A DNA stretch of 10,541 nt from Symbiobacteriaceae bacterium. GTDB taxonomy: Bacteria; Bacillota_E; Symbiobacteriia; Symbiobacteriales; Symbiobacteriaceae. Made by a program: the position numbers and the translations under genes. The notes under the pieces are model-generated. The model was not told where the DNA came from. It searched no databases and worked only from the letters and a program-made list of their open reading frames with translations. Each line of letters begins with the position of its first letter. Positions within the stretch are counted from its first letter, which is position 1. Location of the stretch: the NCBI GenBank assembly GCA_027356675.1, contig DAHVXO010000345.1, positions 1 through 10,541 of the forward strand, in the 5' to 3' direction. This document shows positions 10,339 to 10,541 of this stretch, piece by piece.

Positions 10339-10541
10339 ATGCCTGTAGTGATGACCTACGACTGGCGAAATCGGTCCTGGGGTCCTGCTTCGGGCGGTGA
10401 GACCCAACGCCTAGAACGGGCATTACAGGGTGCGGGTGCAGTAACAGCCTGGCTGGCGCCGGCCAAGGCACTGGCAGCCGGCCTTGCCGAGGCAGCCCCA
10501 CCCGATTCTAACGCGGCCGGCTGGGCAAACCTGTTCAGCGC
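10339..10541 (+). CDS. Unknown protein, N-terminal 67 codons only
   Basis: An open frame from ATG 10339 (AGAGGGGG about 8 nt upstream, inside the previous gene) to the right edge, where it is cut. The visible part starts MPVVMTYDWRNRSWGPASGG, then an Ala/Leu-rich helical segment (RLERALQGAGAVTAWL and following). Close coupling to the 35-aa membrane peptide gene suggests a joint function. No family is recognised from this fragment. Confidence 0.5.
   Translation, partial: MPVVMTYDWRNRSWGPASGGETQRLERALQGAGAVTAWLAPAKALAAGLAEAAPPDSNAAGWANLFS

Overview
The window looks like part of a plasmid or another self-maintaining mobile element (an integrative element is possible) from a fairly GC-rich member of the Bacillota. 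The evidence is strong GGAGG-type ribosome binding sites, frequent GTG/TTG starts, rho-independent terminators, a ParA-type partition module and a SpoIIIE/FtsK-type translocase beside small DNA-binding regulators. The host lineage is inferred from these habits only; a thermophile such as a Sulfobacillus or Alicyclobacillus relative would fit but is not shown. No replication initiator, conjugative relaxase, cas1/cas2 or tnpA gene is visible.

Layout. 1-709 (minus, runs off the left edge): a protein resembling the Mom-like, GNAT-fold family of phage DNA-modification proteins, preceded by a structured leader or small RNA ending in a strong terminator (845-982). 1151-3826: a partition-like block made of a MerR-type regulator (minus), a divergent ParA-like ATPase with an altered Walker A motif, a coiled-coil partner, a terminator whose loop holds the stop codon, and then about 19 in-register 12-bp iterons that look like a centromere. 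3834-4649: non-coding DNA with hairpins, an 8-bp repeat cluster, a DnaA-box-like site and a good promoter. 4650-7304: a small HTH protein gene and a full-length FtsK/SpoIIIE-type DNA translocase. Exact copies of one 8-mer (GCGGTTCT/AGAACCGC) lie on both sides of, and inside, this two-gene block.

7690-9492: the most striking locus. A 475-codon TnpB/Cas12-like nuclease gene with all three RuvC acidic residues and a zinc ribbon is followed, on the same strand, by about 240 nt of densely structured non-coding sequence and then a tiny CRISPR-like array: two identical 29-nt repeats, two 32-nt spacers and a degenerate third repeat. The structured segment contains an 11-nt stretch complementary (10 of 11) to the conserved half of the repeat, a candidate tracrRNA-type anti-repeat. 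This looks like a minimal type V-U-like CRISPR system, or an intermediate between TnpB/omegaRNA and Cas12/CRISPR.

9552-10541: an XRE regulator with a 12-bp inverted-repeat operator over its start, a good terminator, a minus-strand 31-codon hydrophobic peptide gene that could be a type I toxin, and the start of a plus-strand operon (a 35-aa single-pass membrane peptide, then a truncated unknown gene). Together the block combines stable inheritance (partition, possible toxin), DNA movement (translocase and its possible recognition sites) and conflict functions (Mom-like modification, RNA-guided nuclease).
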